A stretch of 64,000 nt of DNA from Siphonodentalium dalli (lineage: Eukaryota; Mollusca; Scaphopoda; Gadilida; Siphonodentaliidae). Made by a program: the position numbers and the translations under genes. This document shows positions 46,915 to 58,336 of the stretch, in pieces. Each line of letters starts with the position of its first letter. The stretch's first letter is position 1. The stretch covers positions 100,470,278-100,534,277 of the forward strand of contig CP136069.1 in the NCBI GenBank assembly GCA_032622095.1. Reading direction: 5' to 3'. The notes under the pieces are model-generated. The model did not search any database, was not told where the DNA came from, and was given only the letters and a program-made list of their open reading frames with translations.

Positions 46915-48600
46915 CTCAAATCCGCCGACCATTTAAAATCACTGTGAAAGTCATTACATAGCTTTGTGTCCAAACATTTTGAAAACTTCTTAGTTGCATT
47001 GGGAAGATGAAGTCACCATCTATATTGAGCAATTGTGGAGCCTTGTTATTTCTTATCATTGCCTTGACACCAGATTTCATGCCACGCATAACGTTGCATG
47101 AATCCATTAACATTGACATCAAGTTCTCCCAAGGAATAGAGTTGGCTTCCAAAACTTGAATGACTCAATTTTATACTGACTCAGCATTCGCCTTGACTAA
47201 ACTCAAGGTATCGAGATGTTGGGTGACGATACATTTCAGTAGGGCTATAAAATAAAACCACGATTCCAAGAAGTTTGTGATAATTGTGGCTTGTAGCTTC
47301 ATCCAGATTGAGAGAAAAGTTGGTAGTTTTCATCAACACCATTATGTTGTCGCTCGCCGATGCAGCCAGTCCCAGTTGCATTTTGTCAGAGGCAATAGTG
47401 CTAACCATAGACAGCATCTCTATGGCTGACTTATCCCAAGACAGTTCTTTTGATATCTCATTGATTTTTGTGCCATTGTGAATGATAGTGAGTGTGCAAG
47501 GAAGCCCAGATCCATTGCTTCAGAATTCACAACACGATGCTGAATTGGTCTACCTGGCTTCGGCTCTGGTTCCTTCCTCACAGCATTTTTGAACATGTGT
47601 TCTAGATTGGTCTCTTGATCAATTTGTTTCCTGAAAATAGAATTAACAAATTTAAAATCATATTTGTGAGAATAAACATTGATACGTGTACCGGTACAGT
47701 TACAAGTATATCAATGTGTGTCCATTGCTTAAATTCATGAAAACATTATCATTTTCTATCAATAGATACAAGGCTTGATAAATTATTCAAAATTCTAATC
47801 CAACTCCCAATATTTATTCCACACTTTAATCATTAGTATTTATACATTGTACATGTACTTGAATCAGCTTGAATACCACTTTCATCAATTGATTAAAAAG
47901 CCAATAGAAAATAAAACAATTTATGAAAATAATGTACAAATTTCCTTGCTACAACATGTAGAGTACAGCAGGTGTTTTTAAGCCAGACTTATTTATCTGC
48001 ATGTAGTTTATTTCAGGTACTTGAGGTTTATTAAAAAAAAACCTGAATAATTTTATTTTAATTTAACTTTAATGTTGTGGTTCAGGGTGGCCCAATAATT
48101 GTACTTAAATTGGCATTTAGTATGTAATAGCTGCTCAATATAAATTTAAAATATAAGTTAATTTAAAAAAATAATCATGAAAACTTACCAATAAAACTTT
48201 TTTGTGTTTTAAGCTATCTGCATGTTGTTTTAGGGTAGCGCATCCCCGACTTCTTCTAACTTCTTGATTGCACCACACACTTTTCGCTTTCCCTGGTACT
48301 TCAAGTTTTTTAACAAAATCCATCAAAGGAGTCCGTTAACTTTTTTGGTTAGAAAGTCCCATCTAATTGCATTTTTAACACCTTTGTCAATTAACTCGAC
48401 ATTATTCTTTTGATGATCGGCGAAGTCTACCCCAGTGTGGGCATACCTATAACCAATGACTGAAATACTCAAGAAGACGGACCCAAAAATCTGTATTTTC
48501 AGATAATAAAAGATAAATAAGTCTAGAACAAAAAACCTGAACAAAATGATTGAATATTGAATATCCTCATTGTGGTGAACATCCATAACAAATTCCATGC
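46915..48600 (-). pseudogene. hAT-like BED-finger transposase pseudogene
   Basis: The minus strand has exons at about 48600-48189 and 47630-46915, joined by a donor (TTG|GTAAGT) and an acceptor (TTCTATTTTCAG). Exon 1 encodes GVKNAIRWDFLTKKVNGLL and, after a frameshift, DFVKKLEVPGKAKSVWCNQE, then SRGCATLKQHADSLKHKK, a decayed BED-like finger with its first Cys lost. Exon 2 gives KPGRPIQHRVVNSEAM, NEISKELSWDKSAIEMLSMV, TTNFSLNLDEATSHNYHKLL, TQHLDTLSLVKANAESV and IPWENLMSMLMDSCNVMRGM, then APQLLNIDGD and NATKKFSKCLDTKLCNDFHS. The order and the DSCNVMRGxKSG...LLNIDGD signature fit a domesticated-looking hAT family widespread in invertebrates. At least three frameshifts and two stops show it is dead. 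Confidence 0.8.
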
Positions 48601-48643
48601 CCATCCGACAAACTATGGTTGAGATATCTGCTTGGGGGGGGAA

Positions 48644-49144
48644 ACGAGAGGCCGATCACGATCGGCAGATGTTAACCCATCCCTTGGCGATAGTAAATTA
48701 CTATGATTGGAATCATAAATGAGAGTTTTGGTGTTGAATTATAGAGTATACTTTTATGTACTATTATAGACAAATGTACATAACACAAATTATTTGAATT
48801 TATGGGTCACTAGCATTTATATAAGAGAATGCACTGGTACAGCTAAACCACCACAGACTTGGGTTAAATGTGAAAGGTGGCCAGGACATGGGATACTTGG
48901 GTTAAGAGAGTTTACAATAACCAGAGTAAGAGTGCAAATTAATTAGATAGAGCTACTGCCTGTAAGCCTGTGTGTGTCCTGTCCCTAAAAACATAGCTGA
49001 TTTCTCCTCACACTAATGTCTAAAAATAACTCTAATTATCAATAACTCAGATACTGCTTGTCTCTTACAGAGCTAAAGTTTTACTGCTGGTGCTGGTAAT
49101 CAATTAGTTGTTGACTGCTATGGTTATCTGTTCAATTCTTAGTT
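48644..49144 (+). mobile_element. ~500-bp CGAGAGGCCGATC element, copy 2
   Basis: Starts CGAGAGGCCGATCACGATCG and ends ATTCTTAGTT immediately before a third copy start at 49145. Internal blocks match copy 1. It also carries ATATAAGAGAATGCACTGG, similar to half of the piggyBac MITE hairpin. Confidence 0.75.
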
Positions 49145-49260
49145 GAACGAGAGGCCGGTCACGATCGGCAGATGTTTAACCCATACCTTGGCGATAGCGA
49201 TTAGCTATTTTTATAAATTTTATAAATCCTTACATCAACCTTTTCATGAGTGCTAAAGTT
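49145..49260 (+). mobile_element. CGAGAGGCCGATC element, copy 3 (partial)
   Basis: AACGAGAGGCCGGTCACGATCG then CAGATGTTTAACCCAT and CTTGGCGATA, in tandem with copy 2. Similarity fades after about 60-100 bp. Confidence 0.6.
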
Positions 49261-50275
49261 TCAACAATTCACACTTAATATAGTGATCATGTGAAAAATA
49301 TTTAGTTATCACATTGTGTCAACAGGATTGGCGGAGGATGTTAATATTTTTAAGCAAATAAACCAAATGACCCTCACTATGCAGGTTAGGGGTGTGTTCT
49401 TGTCAACTATGCCAAGAACTACATGTATAAACATAATCAATGGAAATATTTGAGTTATCAAATCGGATAGAATAGGGTTAATCTTACCCAAACTAATGAA
49501 CTGATAAACACAAAATAGTCTATACAAAGCATGTCATTGGATTTAGAAACCCATACAATAAGTCAGTCTCAAGAATACCAGCACCATTAATATTACCCTG
49601 GAGCCCATATGCAATTGAGGGAATTTCAAAATAAGACATTTCCTCTAATGATGAATATATAATTGGTGATTTATTGAAACCCTTACTGAACCTGGATCAA
49701 AGTGAAATGGATAATATTATATCTGTCTATCGCATAATATGTGTCTATGGAATGGTTTAATTTTAATCCCAAATCCATGCAAATCAAAAGTGGATCACCA
49801 TCAACCTGGACATAATATAGGAGAATGATCAAATGAAAAGCATCAAAACCATATGATATGTGGAGAGGGTTAATCATTTGCAATGACATCATATCATGGA
49901 ACTGGGAATGTGTGGATTAATTTTTGTCTAAGATAAGACAACAGTGTATGTAGACAACAATGTCTGTAAAACATCCCTACAAAGTAACAATGGACTATTC
50001 CAATTTAATATTTTAGAATAGGTGTCCTATAGTGTTTACATAAACTTTAGTAATGAACCTGTTTCAGTAAAGGGGTTAACTTAATATTGCACAGAAAACA
50101 GAACTCCACCAGATAGCCATCAATCAATTTGACATTAATATGATAACAAATCCTGCCAGCCAACAGTACCACTATTAGGCTTTATAGCATGTCCCTAGTG
50201 ATAATTAACTCATTTCAATTACACACATGGTCTGCGAGATATGTTCTCTTAAAATTCCAAGCAGTAATTACTTGA
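49261..50275. other. Unassigned sequence
   Basis: No gene or element recognised. Confidence 0.45.
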
Positions 50276-50279
50276 ATTA

Positions 50280-50456
50280 TAAAGGGTCATAACTCTGTTA
50301 AAATATATCGGATCAAACCCATATTCGAACTCGATCTGTATTTTGGGCTGAAAACCCCATATACAAAATTTGGTTTTGATCAGGTAAAAAATGTTTGAGT
50401 TATCGCATTACACGTAAAGTGTCTACGGACGGACAGACGCTAAGACAGACGGACGG
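50280..50456 (+). mobile_element. Pearl-like element, truncated copy
   Basis: One core (ATCAAACCCATATTCGAACT) runs into GTGTCTACGGACGGACAGAC and GCTAAGACAGACGGACGGA, then breaks off. The hairpin and A tail are missing. Confidence 0.8.
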
Positions 50457-50789
50457 AGCTGATCAGATGAAAAATGTTTTGAGTCATAGCAGCTTGGGTG
50501 AATTCTAAGTTAAGAGTGAAAAGGGTTAATTAAACAATACCAAAAACCATACAGACGAAGAACATGCTAAGAAAAACCTAGGTAAGAAATATGAGGCAGA
50601 TCAGAAGAAATATGTTCAACTTATTGCATTGGATAGCATGTGTATAAAGGGTTAATTATTTTCTAAACCGATCAACCAATCAATACCAAAAACTATACAG
50701 ATGAGGGGCATGTAATCATAAACCTACATATCAAATATGAACACAATCGGACAAAATATACTTCGGTTTTAGCATCGGATTTTTGTTTT

Positions 50790-51198
50790 TTTAATTTTAT
50801 TTTTGAAAAAAGGGTCATAACTCCTTTAAAATAAATCGAATCAAACCCATATTCGAACTCGATCTGTATTTTGGGCTCTGAAACTCGCATACCAAATTTG
50901 GTTCCGATCAGAAAAAAATTGTTCGAGTTATGACAGAATGCGTGAATTCGAGGTCGAAAAAGGGCCATAACTCCGTAATTTTTTTTTAGATCAAACCCAT
51001 ATTTGAACTCAATCTGTATTTTGGTCTGAGAAACTCATATACAAAATTTGGTTCCGATCGGATAGAAAATTTTTGAGTTATCGCACCATGCGTAAAGTGT
51101 CCACGGACAGACAGACAGACGGACGGACAGACACACGACGAGTGGTCAATCCGGACGTCGACATTATGTTTACCATACTATGGTATGGGTAAACATAA
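50790..51198 (+). mobile_element. Pearl-like element (150-bp core)
   Basis: Truncated first unit then a second core, GTGTCCACGGACAGACAGAC, GTCAATCCGGACGTCGACAT, hairpin and A tail. Very similar to 43216-43619. Confidence 0.85.
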
Positions 51199-51736
51199 AA
51201 AGGGCCATAACTCTGGTATAAAATGTTGGATCTAACCCATATTCAATCTCGATTTGTATTTTGAGTTGAGAAACTCGCATACCAAATTTGGTTCTTATCA
51301 GTTGAAAAATGGTTGATTTATCAAAATATGCAGAAATTCTATGTCAAAGGGCCATAACTCCATTGAAAAATATCGGATCAAACCCATATTCGAACTCGAT
51401 CTGTATTTTGGTCCGAGAAACTTGCATACCAAATTTGATTCTGATAAGATAAAAAATTTTTGAGTTATGGTAGCATGCATGAATTCTAAGTCGAAAAAGG
51501 GCCATAACTCCGTGAAAAAAACTCGGATCGAACCCATATTCGAACTCGATCTGTATTTGGTGCTGACAAATTCATATACAAAATTTGATTCCGATCAGAT
51601 ATAAAATGTTCGAGTTATCGCACCATGCATAAAGTGTCTACAGACAGACAGACAGACGGACGGACTAACGACGAGTGGTCAATCCGGACAATGACACTAT
51701 GTTTACCATACTATGGTATGGGTAAACATAAAAAGC
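51197..51736 (+). mobile_element. Pearl-like element (150-bp core), full copy 3
   Basis: Abuts the previous copy. Distinctive first unit (AAGGGCCATAACTCTGGTAT), two more cores, a (GGAC)-type tract, and the hairpin with AAAAA tail. Confidence 0.88.
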
Positions 51737-51976
51737 ATTTCCAGATAAACAAAGATGAATAACTCTAGAATACAAAACCCGATTGAACACTCCATTTAAC
51801 GTCCTCATAGTAGTGAACATTCATACCAAATTTCATTGAGATCTGAGCACTACTGCTCCAAGTTATGACTTGAACAGACATCAAACGTACAGATGGACAG
51901 ACACCACCACGCATGGAGGGATGGACAGATGCAAAACAGTATACCCCCCTTTTTTTTATAAAGGGGGCATAATAAA
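51737..51976 (+). mobile_element. Short tailed element (CCCCCCTTTT hairpin type)
   Basis: A non-tandem body with GATGGACAGACACC and GGATGGACAGATGC is followed by the hairpin ATACCCCCCTTTT...AAAGGGGGCAT (51941-51970) and AATAAA. A similar but decayed end occurs at 61797-61833. Confidence 0.6.
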
Positions 51977-52540
51977 CATACCCAATTTATACCATGTAAT
52001 AAGGACACACAGACTCACGGAAGGAAACTGACAGATGGACGGGAAGGTGCAAAACACAATTACAAAATCAAATAAGTACTCAATAATTTATAGTAATGAT
52101 TGTTGGTTCCTGAAAGTCACCCCCACCTAGGCACCTACACACTTTTAATTTATATCAAGAAAAACAACACACATCATTTCGAGTTTAATCCCGGGAATGG
52201 AAATTTCCAAGTTCCCGGGTCCCATACTCATTCCCGTTCCCAGGAATATGATTTATACGAATCAGGGACAGGGTGGTTAACACTTGGTTTATCATATGTC
52301 AGTGAACACCAACAGCACATAATTTCATTGTATTTGTCCTCAATGGCGCACAGTACAATATATATGTTATATATCTGTAAATTCTGCATGAAGTGTGAGT
52401 AGAATTGACCATACTAAATTGCACATCACCCGTATTGTGCAACTTGTGCATACATTTCCCCGGAATGTTCCTGGTTCCCAGTTCTGAAGGGGTTTCACTC
52501 CCGGTTCCTGTGTTTTCAGTTCCCAGGCATATATTAAACT
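51977..52540. other. Unassigned, with GGAACCGGGAAC-like motifs
   Basis: Repeated CCCGGGAA, GTTCCCGGG and GGTTCCTG motifs in both orientations at 52189-52530 suggest the degenerate ends of another element; no boundaries found. Confidence 0.4.
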
Positions 52541-52549
52541 CTAACATCA

Positions 52550-52620
52550 TTGCAAATCAAGTGCTGTTTTCTGTGTAAAAATGACGCTGCACAAGAACAT
52601 GGCGTAACTTTGCATAGGAT
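52550..52620 (+). pseudogene. THAP zinc-finger N-terminal fragment
   Basis: The frame reads MQIKCCFLCKNDAAQEHGVT then LHRI. This matches the start of a THAP finger (C-x(2-4)-C, then GV-x-[FL]-HR-[FI]-P), the DNA-binding domain of P-element and some Kolobok transposases and of host THAP proteins. Resemblance stops after HRI, where the Pro is missing and an unrelated tail follows to a stop at 52732. Only a fragment is supported. Confidence 0.4.
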
Positions 52621-53034
52621 TCAGGGAATGACATTGGTCATTTGTGCATTGTCTTTCTTGAAAAGACATACAAACCTGATGATGCTGTATGAAGTCGAGG
52701 ACCTGAAGTGTGAGTTTGCGACTGGAATGTAGTAACTGCTGTAAGCTGAATAGAAAAATAAATACACAATGAAAACAACGACAATGAAAACATTAACAAC
52801 CAAATGCTTCCATTAATAAAAAACATTCTCAAATTAGAATAAGACAAATTTCTCTTCATTGCCAGGAGACTCTTTGATCACTGAATGTTTTTTTTTCATT
52901 TGTAGTGATAGATGAAATAAGCAGCCAAAAGGCAGGTAACCAATTTAGAATTATTTGTTGAGATGGTAAGTAGTTATCAATGGGTTACAACCATAAACTA
53001 ATATTCTCTTTGCTATGAATTTTCATGTACTAGT

Positions 53035-54112
53035 TAGGGGTGCCATGATTAATCGTATAATCGATGAAACGTTGATAAAGCCAATAATCGGTTACCATTT
53101 CCTTCGTCGATTATTCGGCGTTATTCATTTCGGACATCAGAAAGTGCTGGGTATTATTGAATACCGTGTTTGTTTTACACAGTTTAATCTACAACCGAAG
53201 GGTTAACAACCTTTGATCGTGCATCAAAGAGATTCCGACAACATGAGTACTACTAATATATGTTGCAAACAGTGGACAGTTCATTTGATGATACGACATG
53301 GTTACTCTTTGGGTCGTTCTATATTCTAAAAATTGGCGGCACTGCGGCTTTGAACTTGTGGCGACATCTTTGTATATTTCTACAAGAATGTCTTTGAAAT
53401 GTGCCGACTGTCACCGTGTTCAATGCACTCGCCCTTGAATCTGATTGGACCAATGGGGAAATGATTGACATTCTCTCAAAACCAGGGAACCTACGGCATT
53501 TTAATCAGCGATGTTCTCCGCGATTGTCATTTGCGAGTATACTTCGTTTGCATGAGTATACTTAGATGTTACTAGTACAGGCTATCACTTATCCTGTAGT
53601 GACTGCTGAATGAAACTGACTATTATCAATTACTTATCTTGTTCTGAGTCCTGAAATTTCTGGGTGGGGCCTACCTTTGTGATTGTTATCCTCACTCTGG
53701 AAGTATGCTGAAACTTATAGTATCCGTAACATTAGATTCCTTTTTTTTTAGGAACCGGATGCGGTCCGTCGTGCATTCCTACTTTTATATTGTTTGTATG
53801 TTTGGCTATTCATAACACTGAAATTAATGGCTGCGTTTGTTCTAATGAACTCACAATTGTTATAACCATGACATCGCCGAGAAATGTGCTGGTATTGAAT
53901 ACATTGTGCTCATTGGTCATTACCAGTGGTTTATGGTGCACATTATTAACGTAAAAATTACATAAGCCAAGTTCTTCAACCAACACCCAGCCAATAGGCC
54001 ATATTACGGAATACTTCCAAGTGCTGTTATTAATATTAGGTACGATTAATCGATTATAATCGATTATTGACGACTGACTATCGTTATCAAATTCAATAAT
54101 CGTGGCACTCTA
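53035..54112 (+). mobile_element. Non-autonomous hAT element, 1078 bp
   Basis: Termini TAGGGGTGCCATGATTAATC and, on the minus strand, TAGAGTGCCACGATTATTG. Exact 8-bp target duplication GTACTAGT (53027-53034, 54113-54120). Subterminal ATTAATCG/ATTATAATCGATT motifs lie at both ends. TAGGGGTG-type ends with 8-bp duplications are typical of hAT. No transposase domain inside. Confidence 0.93.
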
Positions 54113-54476
54113 GTACTAGTAATACTTTTCTTGAATTTCAATGCAATAAAGTTTATGCAAGCAATTTGATATGGAATATTTTTGAATGCCAAAGTTCTGA
54201 GACCATTTTTATGATGTGCATAAAATTAATTATTGGAGATTGAAACTGAAATGAGCAGAAAGTGGTAACTGAGAGTGGTTGTGCTAGCAATTTGTGAAGT
54301 AAATTTTGATTGGACAGTAGATATATGTTTTTCTTTGCTAATGTATGTTTACATTTCTTCGCTAGGTGCTCTTCCCGAAAAGTTTTATTTACTAAAGTCA
54401 CAGTGATAAGTAGTTCCTTAGGAAATATAAAAAGTAGACCAATCCAATGTATACTTATATAACTCATGGGAGATTC

Positions 54477-55455
54477 CAAAAGAAAGTGTCAATGACACTG
54501 TAGCTCAACTTGGAGAGGTGATAATGTAATACATGACAGCCAATGGAGTGATAAGGAATGCAGAAAGTTGAGAGGTATAATTATTAATTATAAATAAATA
54601 CCAGCTGGAGGTCAACCCGAAAGCCTTATGACATTTGGGATCAATTAGATGACAACAGTTGCTGTTGGCTGTAGGAATGAAGTACTTAGACATGCAAAGA
54701 GTAATATCCAAGAATGACTGCTGGCAGCAATGTTTGTCAGCGAAAATCATTAAAATAGTTTCCATCTAGAGGTTATCCTAAACAATCCTGTAAAATTTCA
54801 AAAAAAATGTGTGCTGATCAATTCAAATGTGTTTTTTAACAAATTTTGAAAAAAAAATGATAGCTCCCATCTAGTAGTCACACCAAAGATCCATGTGAAG
54901 ATTGGTGACGATCTGATGAGGGATATAGCCTGTAAGGTGCCGAAGGATTTAGTCATGCATGTAAAGAGTAAAATCAAAGATGGCCACTCGCGGCAATGTT
55001 TTTTAATGAAATTTGGAAAAGAATTTGCTGGTGCCCATCTAGTGATCACCACGAAGATTCATATGAAGTCTGGTGAAGAGCGGATGAGATATGTGACCTG
55101 TAGGGATCACTGGAGAATTTAGTCATGCAAAGAGTAAAATCCAAGATGTTTTTTCATAAAAATTCAATAGCTTCTATCTAGAAAGTTGCGACACTGCATT
55201 GACTGGTAAGTGGAACTTCGGAGTTCCGTACCAGTTAATCCCAGTAGGGCCAGTACTTAAAAATTAAGCTAGGCATATACATCTATGTAGGCTATACAAG
55301 ATTGCAAACTGTTACAGTACCGGCCTGCTAATGGGTGGACTGGTCCAAAGCGGTCCAATGATGGTCCAAAGTGGTCCTTCCAGACAGATGGACGGACGAA
55401 TGATGGATGGTTGATCCGGACATCAGCATTATGTGTACCATACATGGTATGGGTG
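54477..55455 (+). mobile_element. Pearl-like element (GTGTCAATGACAC type), decayed
   Basis: Starts AGAAAGTGTCAATGACACTG and TAGCTCAACTTGG, has ~160-bp units (TTAGTCATGCAAAGAGTAAA, CATATGAAG) and ends with a different tail: GGACGGACGAATGATGGATG and an ACCATACATGGTATGGGT hairpin, the tail of the 150-bp-core family. Either a second element inserted at the end or a chimera. Confidence 0.6.
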
Positions 55456-55844
55456 TATTATTGTGCAAAAACATGTTTACTGTGCATGCACATTTTTTAA
55501 CAATGCTCTGCCATCCAAAGGCCGATCAGAGATGTTTATCCCGTCCGAAGATATACTGTACGTAACATACAGTCCACGTGATTGCTAAAGTTATAAAGTT
55601 GGCACATAAAAACGGTTGTTGCGCAATTATGTCTTACAGGGCAGGGGAAAATAAAGTTCAGATCAAAATTTTGGTATTATAGATTGAAAGGTTTAATGGC
55701 TGATGACTTTGTGCATTTTCAAAGAGTTTCAATGAGGAATAAAAATATGCTAATGTGGCTCTATCCAAAAGCTCATTCTACTTTGTCGAGATAGTTAAAC
55801 CACTGACAATTGTATTGTGATGTGGGCGATTCTAAAACACATAC

Positions 55845-56286
55845 CTATCTTTACGGCAGAGGCCATGTGATATAACTCGAGAACACACTTCCAAATTCAG
55901 CTTTGCCTCGAACAACGGAACACCAAACCAGCAGTCAAGAATTATCCAGTCATTTTCATCCAATGTATCACAGTGTTGATCCTCAGTAAGTTCAAGGGTC
56001 AAAGTTGGTCTGTTTACAGCAAGGCTCACATCATTATCTAAGGAGTCCAACTCTGACAACAACATTTCAGCAGAAGCCTCATCTTTAATCCCATTGGTAG
56101 GCTGACTGCTTTCAAAATTAGCAAGAATACTGGTTTTAACATTTAAATTTTTTATGAAATCATGGTCATGTGATTTTCCGCCAGATTTCAACATCGTCAA
56201 AAAGCCACAATTGTGAACTAAGTCAACTTTGTCCATCAACAATTGTACATCCTTGTGGTTATGGTGATGTCCTTTATTGAAAGCAC
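55845..56286 (-). CDS. FAM91A1: FAM91A1 homologue, one internal exon
   Basis: A 442-nt minus-strand exon with acceptor AAATTATTTTAG (to 56287) and donor GATAG|GTATGT (from 55844). Its ends read DKVDLVHNCGFLTMLKSG and DWIILDCWFGVPLFEAKLNL, then EVCSRVISHGLCRKD. These match two conserved blocks of FAM91A1, corresponding to its NRVDLQHLCGYVTML and W-x-LELCFGIPLF...HGLCRKES regions. Between them lies the family's variable acidic linker (here EMLLSELDSLDNDVS and EDQHCDTLDEND). The codon frame is intact. FAM91A1 binds TBC1D23 and takes part in golgin-dependent endosome-to-Golgi vesicle capture. The exon ends in phase 2. Neighbouring exons were not found; flanking introns contain repeats. Confidence 0.93.
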
Positions 56287-57450
56287 CTAAAATAATTTAG
56301 GAAAGGCGAGTCTTAGTTTAGAGCTTGAAAAAACATAGCCAGTTTCAATAATTTACTTAAGGGGTCGTGTCTAAATGCAAATCTGATAACCGACCGATAG
56401 CCCCTGATCGTCGTTCAAACCATCGGTCGACCGATGTGACGTCGTCGTGAAAAATTGATCATAATAACAGATGTCAATATTAATTTAACTGATGGAATTA
56501 AATTATGACATCATAACATCATAATTTAGTAAGCTAGTGTCATGCATATTACTCTTAGTATCCAAATAATCGCACAGTAATAATGATCAATATTAGTGAG
56601 CAAAAATTCCACGGCCATGGCCTTTATTATAAAACTACCAGCATACTATTATGAGCCCTTTAAAGATGCATTTAATGTTGATAAATAACACGTTTTGGGA
56701 GATTTGATACCATAGTTGACAGTGGTTTAATAGCATTATTTTGTTGCAATTAATTGATTCTGATAACTAAAGCGTATTTTGAAGAAATGTTGTTGTATCT
56801 TGATGATATGGGGACAGTCTGATTGAATTGAGTACCTTTAATGGAAATAAGTCATTAGATCTATTGTGTTTGAGATCTGAATCCATCTGGTGACAATTAA
56901 GTTATGGTGATCTGATAAGTATTGTAGTCAACATCACACATGTACTGTCATAAAATCAAGGTGTCACATGTACTCCACGATCATCATCCTAATTATAACA
57001 AGTAAGTGGCATTATTAGGTGACATGGTGTGTGATGTTACATAAAAGTTCCTTGGTTGATAACACATAAATATTGATGAGAAAGCATAATTTGGAAGGAG
57101 GTATAATATATAAAGTGACAGCTAAATGTAAACGAGGATTGATTAACTGCTGACATTATAGTAAAATTACACCGCAGTATCTCATGTCAAAAGTTTACAG
57201 TCGGTTTACGAAAACAATGTCAAAAAAACTTCCAACAATTAGTTCTATCCTGTAGAAGTGTGATATCTGTTTAGATGCAGCTCACAGATAAGTTTTTACA
57301 AGAGCTGTCATAATAAGAAACAGCATTACTCGGGCTAATTTCACTGACAGATTCATTGTCGCATCGCGTTTTTAATTACAACCCAATTTTTTTTATTACA
57401 TACCGTTTGCCAAATGCTACTATTATATGGTGTTGATTTGTTTACAATTT
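56287..57450. other. FAM91A1 intron sequence with repeats
   Basis: Expected intron upstream of the exon on the minus strand. It holds a perfect 16-bp palindrome CATCGGTCGACCGATG (near 56419) and a partial MITE at 56675-56837. No further FAM91A1 exon recognised. Confidence 0.5.
56675..56837. mobile_element. TTAA-flanked MITE, copy 4 (right part only)
   Basis: ATGTTGATAAATAACACGTT through GAGTACCT matches the right third of 17780-18230, with TTAA at 56838-56841. Confidence 0.8.
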
Positions 57451-57451
57451 T

Positions 57452-57544
57452 CACGGTCATTGTCTGATAAATGATAAACAATGTGTCAACATGCACGTGC
57501 GGTGAGTACTACTCAGTCTTCAGGAATGTCAAAGGTCTAGAACA
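57452..57544 (+). repeat. 93-bp direct duplication, copy 1
   Basis: ACGGTCATTGTCTGATAAAT through AAAGGTCTAGAACA is repeated identically, as far as I can see, at 59160-59252. Confidence 0.95.
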
Positions 57545-57729
57545 TTGATTGTGGTATAAATTAATTAAAATCATCTGAATACTAATATTAATGTTATTTA
57601 ATTTAATATATATGAAATGTGATGGTTGATCCATCACAAAAGAATTAAATCAAAAAAGGAATTAATTGAACCAAAAATAAATCACCTCCACTCAGATTTG
57701 AGTTACTTTTCTTTTGTTGGGATTCTTAA

Positions 57730-58332
57730 CACGTTCACTGCCGAAAACCAATGGGTAATTCCATCCCGTATGCCAACATGGGATTTGATGTTTTGCCGAT
57801 AGTATATGATATTTTACGTATCTATGAGTAATGGTTCGACCAATATCGGGTCATATGATGCTGAAACATGTTATAAGACTACTATGAGATAACTCATAGT
57901 CGGCACCTGGGACGGAATTTATTAGTGTTTCATCCCTGGTGCCAGCTACGAGTTATTTCGTAGGTAAATACAATTACGTTGTCAGTGTCTTAGATGACAA
58001 AGAGTGCTATACATGTACAAGCATATCGTATGTAAGACATGGTAAATGAATTTATATATGATAATTGGTACAGACTACGACGAATAAGACGTCAAAAAAC
58101 ATAATATGTATTTACCTACGAGATAACTCATAGCTGGCACCAGCGATGACCACTGGTGAGTTTCATCCCAGGTGCCGACTACGAGTTATCTCGTAGGAGC
58201 TTTATAACACGTTTCATCTTTCATTTGACCGGGATTTGATCGACAAAAATTGTATAAAGCACGATAATTCCTTTATATATACACAATGTGTCCGGGAATG
58301 GTTAACTCGTAGTACTAGTGGCAGTGAACGTG
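57730..58332. mobile_element. TTAA-flanked MITE, piggyBac (Looper)-like, 603 bp
   Basis: Termini CACGTTCACTGCC and GGCAGTGAACGTG, with TTAA on both sides (57726-57729, 58333-58336). TTAA plus TTCACTGCC ends resembles the piggyBac Looper type. Inside, CTACGAGATAACTCATAG-like blocks joined to GGCACC(T/A)GG recur in both orientations (57885-57965, 58118-58200), giving a second level of inverted repeat. Non-coding. Confidence 0.88.
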
Positions 58333-58336
58333 TTAA

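Noticed and set aside
53015-53206. 63-residue ORF starting before the hAT end
   Set aside because: It crosses the target duplication and terminal repeat of the element at 53035, so it cannot be an ancestral gene.
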